This document shows positions 5,563-6,691 of a DNA stretch of 6,691 nucleotides, in pieces. Under the pieces are notes generated by a model. The model was given only the letters and a program-made list of their open reading frames with translations, searched no databases and had not been told where the DNA came from. The stretch is from NCBI GenBank assembly GCA_023428585.1, contig JAEYXG010000238.1:1-6691 (forward strand), read 5' to 3'. Position numbers and translations under genes: made by a program. This DNA is from Bacteroidota bacterium (GTDB taxonomy: Bacteria; Bacteroidota; Bacteroidia; Bacteroidales; Lentimicrobiaceae). Within the stretch, counting starts at the first letter, position 1. Every line of letters begins with the position of its first letter.

Positions 5563-6691
5563 CAATTGATGCTCTTCAGTACCACGAATTGGGAATTCCT
5601 TTTGAGGAGTCATATCGTCAGTATATGGTTGAATAAGCATATGCACTTCACCGAACTGACCAGAACCACCTGACTGTTTTTTATGACGGTACATAGCCTT
5701 GGCAGACTTGGTGATTGTTTCACGGTAAGGAATACGAGGTGCATAGAATTCAATCATGATCTTCTCAATATTCTCCAACTGCCATTTTGCAATGTTGAGG
5801 TGTAATTCACCCTGACCGCGCATAATGATCTGTTTCAATTCTTTGGAATATTCTACAGTAATGGTTGGGTCAACTTTCTGAAGTTCAGTCAAAGCAGCAC
5901 CAAGTTTCTCATCATCCGACTGGTTTTTTGCTTTGAGGGCCATACTGATACGTGGTGATGGGAACTCAATGGGTTCAATTACATCCCCTGCATTTTTAGG
6001 ACCGTTAAGCGTAGTATTTGTACGGCTGTTTTTTAATTTTATAGTTGCAGCAATATCACCGGCAACAGCTTTCTCGAGTTTTTCACGTTTCTTACCTGCA
6101 ACGGCAAATAGCTGGGGTATACGTTCTTTTGAGCTGTTGCTGCCATTAACAAGATCCATGGCTTCAGTTACCTCACCACCATAAACTTTAAAGTATGATA
6201 TTTCACCCAAGTGCTCTTCAATGGAAGTTTTAAAGATGAATAATGAAGTTGGGTCAGCGGGATTGCAATTAAGATCTTTACCATTATTATTCTTGCGACC
6301 CGGCATTTCATTTGGAGCAGGCAAATAGCTTATGATAAAATCAAGCAAACGATCAACACCAATATTTGGTTTGCCACCAATACACATAACCGGGAACATG
6401 CCACGTTTCATGATTCCAAGCTTTAATCCCTGGATCATCTCCTCCTCAGTCAATGTGCCAACTTCAAAGAATTTTTCCATTAAGGCTTCATCATTTTCTG
6501 CGGCGGCTTCAATAAGTGCGGCGTGCATTTCAGCAGCTTTATCCTTTTCATTGTCGGGAATATCAAGCACTTCTGCCTTTCCTCCATTAGCAGGATACTT
6601 TAACATTTTCTGCTGCAGAACATCAATGATTGCATTGAAGCCGATACCTTCATTAACAGGATACTGAATGGGAACTACTCCACCATGGAAT
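5560..6691 (-). CDS. EF-G2-like translation elongation factor G, central part (end of G domain to early domain IV; start outside window)
   Basis: Ribosomal translocase of the EF-G family, seen from late G domain onward; 376 codons precede the TGA. The chain enters at the right edge as FHGGVVPIQYPVNEGIGFNAIIDVL (end of G/G'), then the G' helices (AALIEAAAENDEALMEKFFEVGTLTEEEM), domain II (PTSLFIFKTSIEEHLGEISYFKVYGGEV, VAGDIAATIKLKNSRTNTTLNG), domain III (ALTELQKVDPTITVEYSKELKQIIMRGQGELHL) and the start of domain IV (YRHKKQSGGSGQFGEVHM). Family length is about 700-720 residues, so roughly 140-160 N-terminal residues, including the P-loop, are not visible. Wording such as QYPVN, AAAENDE, RHKKQSGG and IDARFMPAIL matches, from memory, the second EF-G paralogue of Bacteroidota (EF-G2) rather than str-operon FusA. 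The gene stands alone, convergent with the GH30 gene, with no rpsL/rpsG/rpsJ beside it. Translated literally, the protein would stop after TEEHQL and lose most of domain IV and all of V. Not a tetracycline-protection protein by its motifs. Confidence 0.85.
   Translation of the reverse strand, partial: FHGGVVPIQYPVNEGIGFNAIIDVLQQKMLKYPANGGKAEVLDIPDNEKDKAAEMHAALIEAAAENDEALMEKFFEVGTLTEEEMIQGLKLGIMKRGMFPVMCIGGKPNIGVDRLLDFIISYLPAPNEMPGRKNNNGKDLNCNPADPTSLFIFKTSIEEHLGEISYFKVYGGEVTEAMDLVNGSNSSKERIPQLFAVAGKKREKLEKAVAGDIAATIKLKNSRTNTTLNGPKNAGDVIEPIEFPSPRISMALKAKNQSDDEKLGAALTELQKVDPTITVEYSKELKQIIMRGQGELHLNIAKWQLENIEKIMIEFYAPRIPYRETITKSAKAMYRHKKQSGGSGQFGEVHMLIQPYTDDMTPQKEFPIRGTEEHQL

Noticed and set aside
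5933..6667. Plus-strand open frames of 80-110 codons opposite the EF-G gene
   Set aside because: Low-complexity Ser/Ala/Pro-rich translations typical of the antisense of a conserved coding frame; no independent support.
5014..6691. Tetracycline resistance ribosomal protection protein (TetQ/TetM type)
   Set aside because: Domain III-V wording (GQGELHL, YRHKKQSGGSGQFGEVH, IDARFMPAILKGIM, HPVDSNELAFKLAG) is that of EF-G translocases, and no mobile element signs surround the gene.

Overview
The window looks like a chromosomal fragment of a Bacteroidota (Bacteroidetes) bacterium. The evidence is a SusC/SusD pair, a lipoprotein glycoside hydrolase with a type II signal peptide, an elongation factor G paralogue of a type I associate with Bacteroidota, weak or absent Shine-Dalgarno sequences, and a TAnnTTTG-type promoter box. 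Base composition is moderate and slightly AT-rich. All four genes look native, and I see no insertion sequence, integrase, tRNA, rRNA, CRISPR array or phage gene.

Layout. Positions 1-1820 (+) hold the C-terminal ~605 residues of a SusC-type TonB-dependent outer-membrane transporter whose start lies off the left edge. Positions 1834-3303 (+) hold its SusD partner lipoprotein, tightly coupled to susC. A hairpin terminator (about 3350-3404) closes this unit, and its T-rich tail overlaps a likely Bacteroidota promoter. Positions 3446-4939 (+) hold a surface or periplasmic GH30 glycosidase lipoprotein with both catalytic glutamates present. A near-perfect bidirectional terminator (4943-4987) separates it from the convergent gene. 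Positions 5014-6691 (-) hold an EF-G paralogue whose N-terminus lies off the right edge and whose frame is cut by one TGA at 5560-5562, just before domain IV continues.

How the genes work together. SusC, SusD and the GH30 enzyme form a small polysaccharide utilisation locus (PUL), or one end of one. SusD captures a glycan at the cell surface, SusC imports oligosaccharides using TonB energy, and the GH30 enzyme cuts a beta-linked glycan, by family most likely a beta-glucan such as beta-1,6-glucan or a laminarin branch. The substrate is inferred, not shown. The EF-G gene is separately transcribed, points the other way and has no obvious functional tie to the PUL.

Nothing here amounts to a new system. 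The observation most worth following is the in-frame TGA in an otherwise well-conserved EF-G2-like gene. It is either a real inactivating mutation or a sequence error. The unusual terminator/promoter overlap between susD and the GH30 gene comes second.
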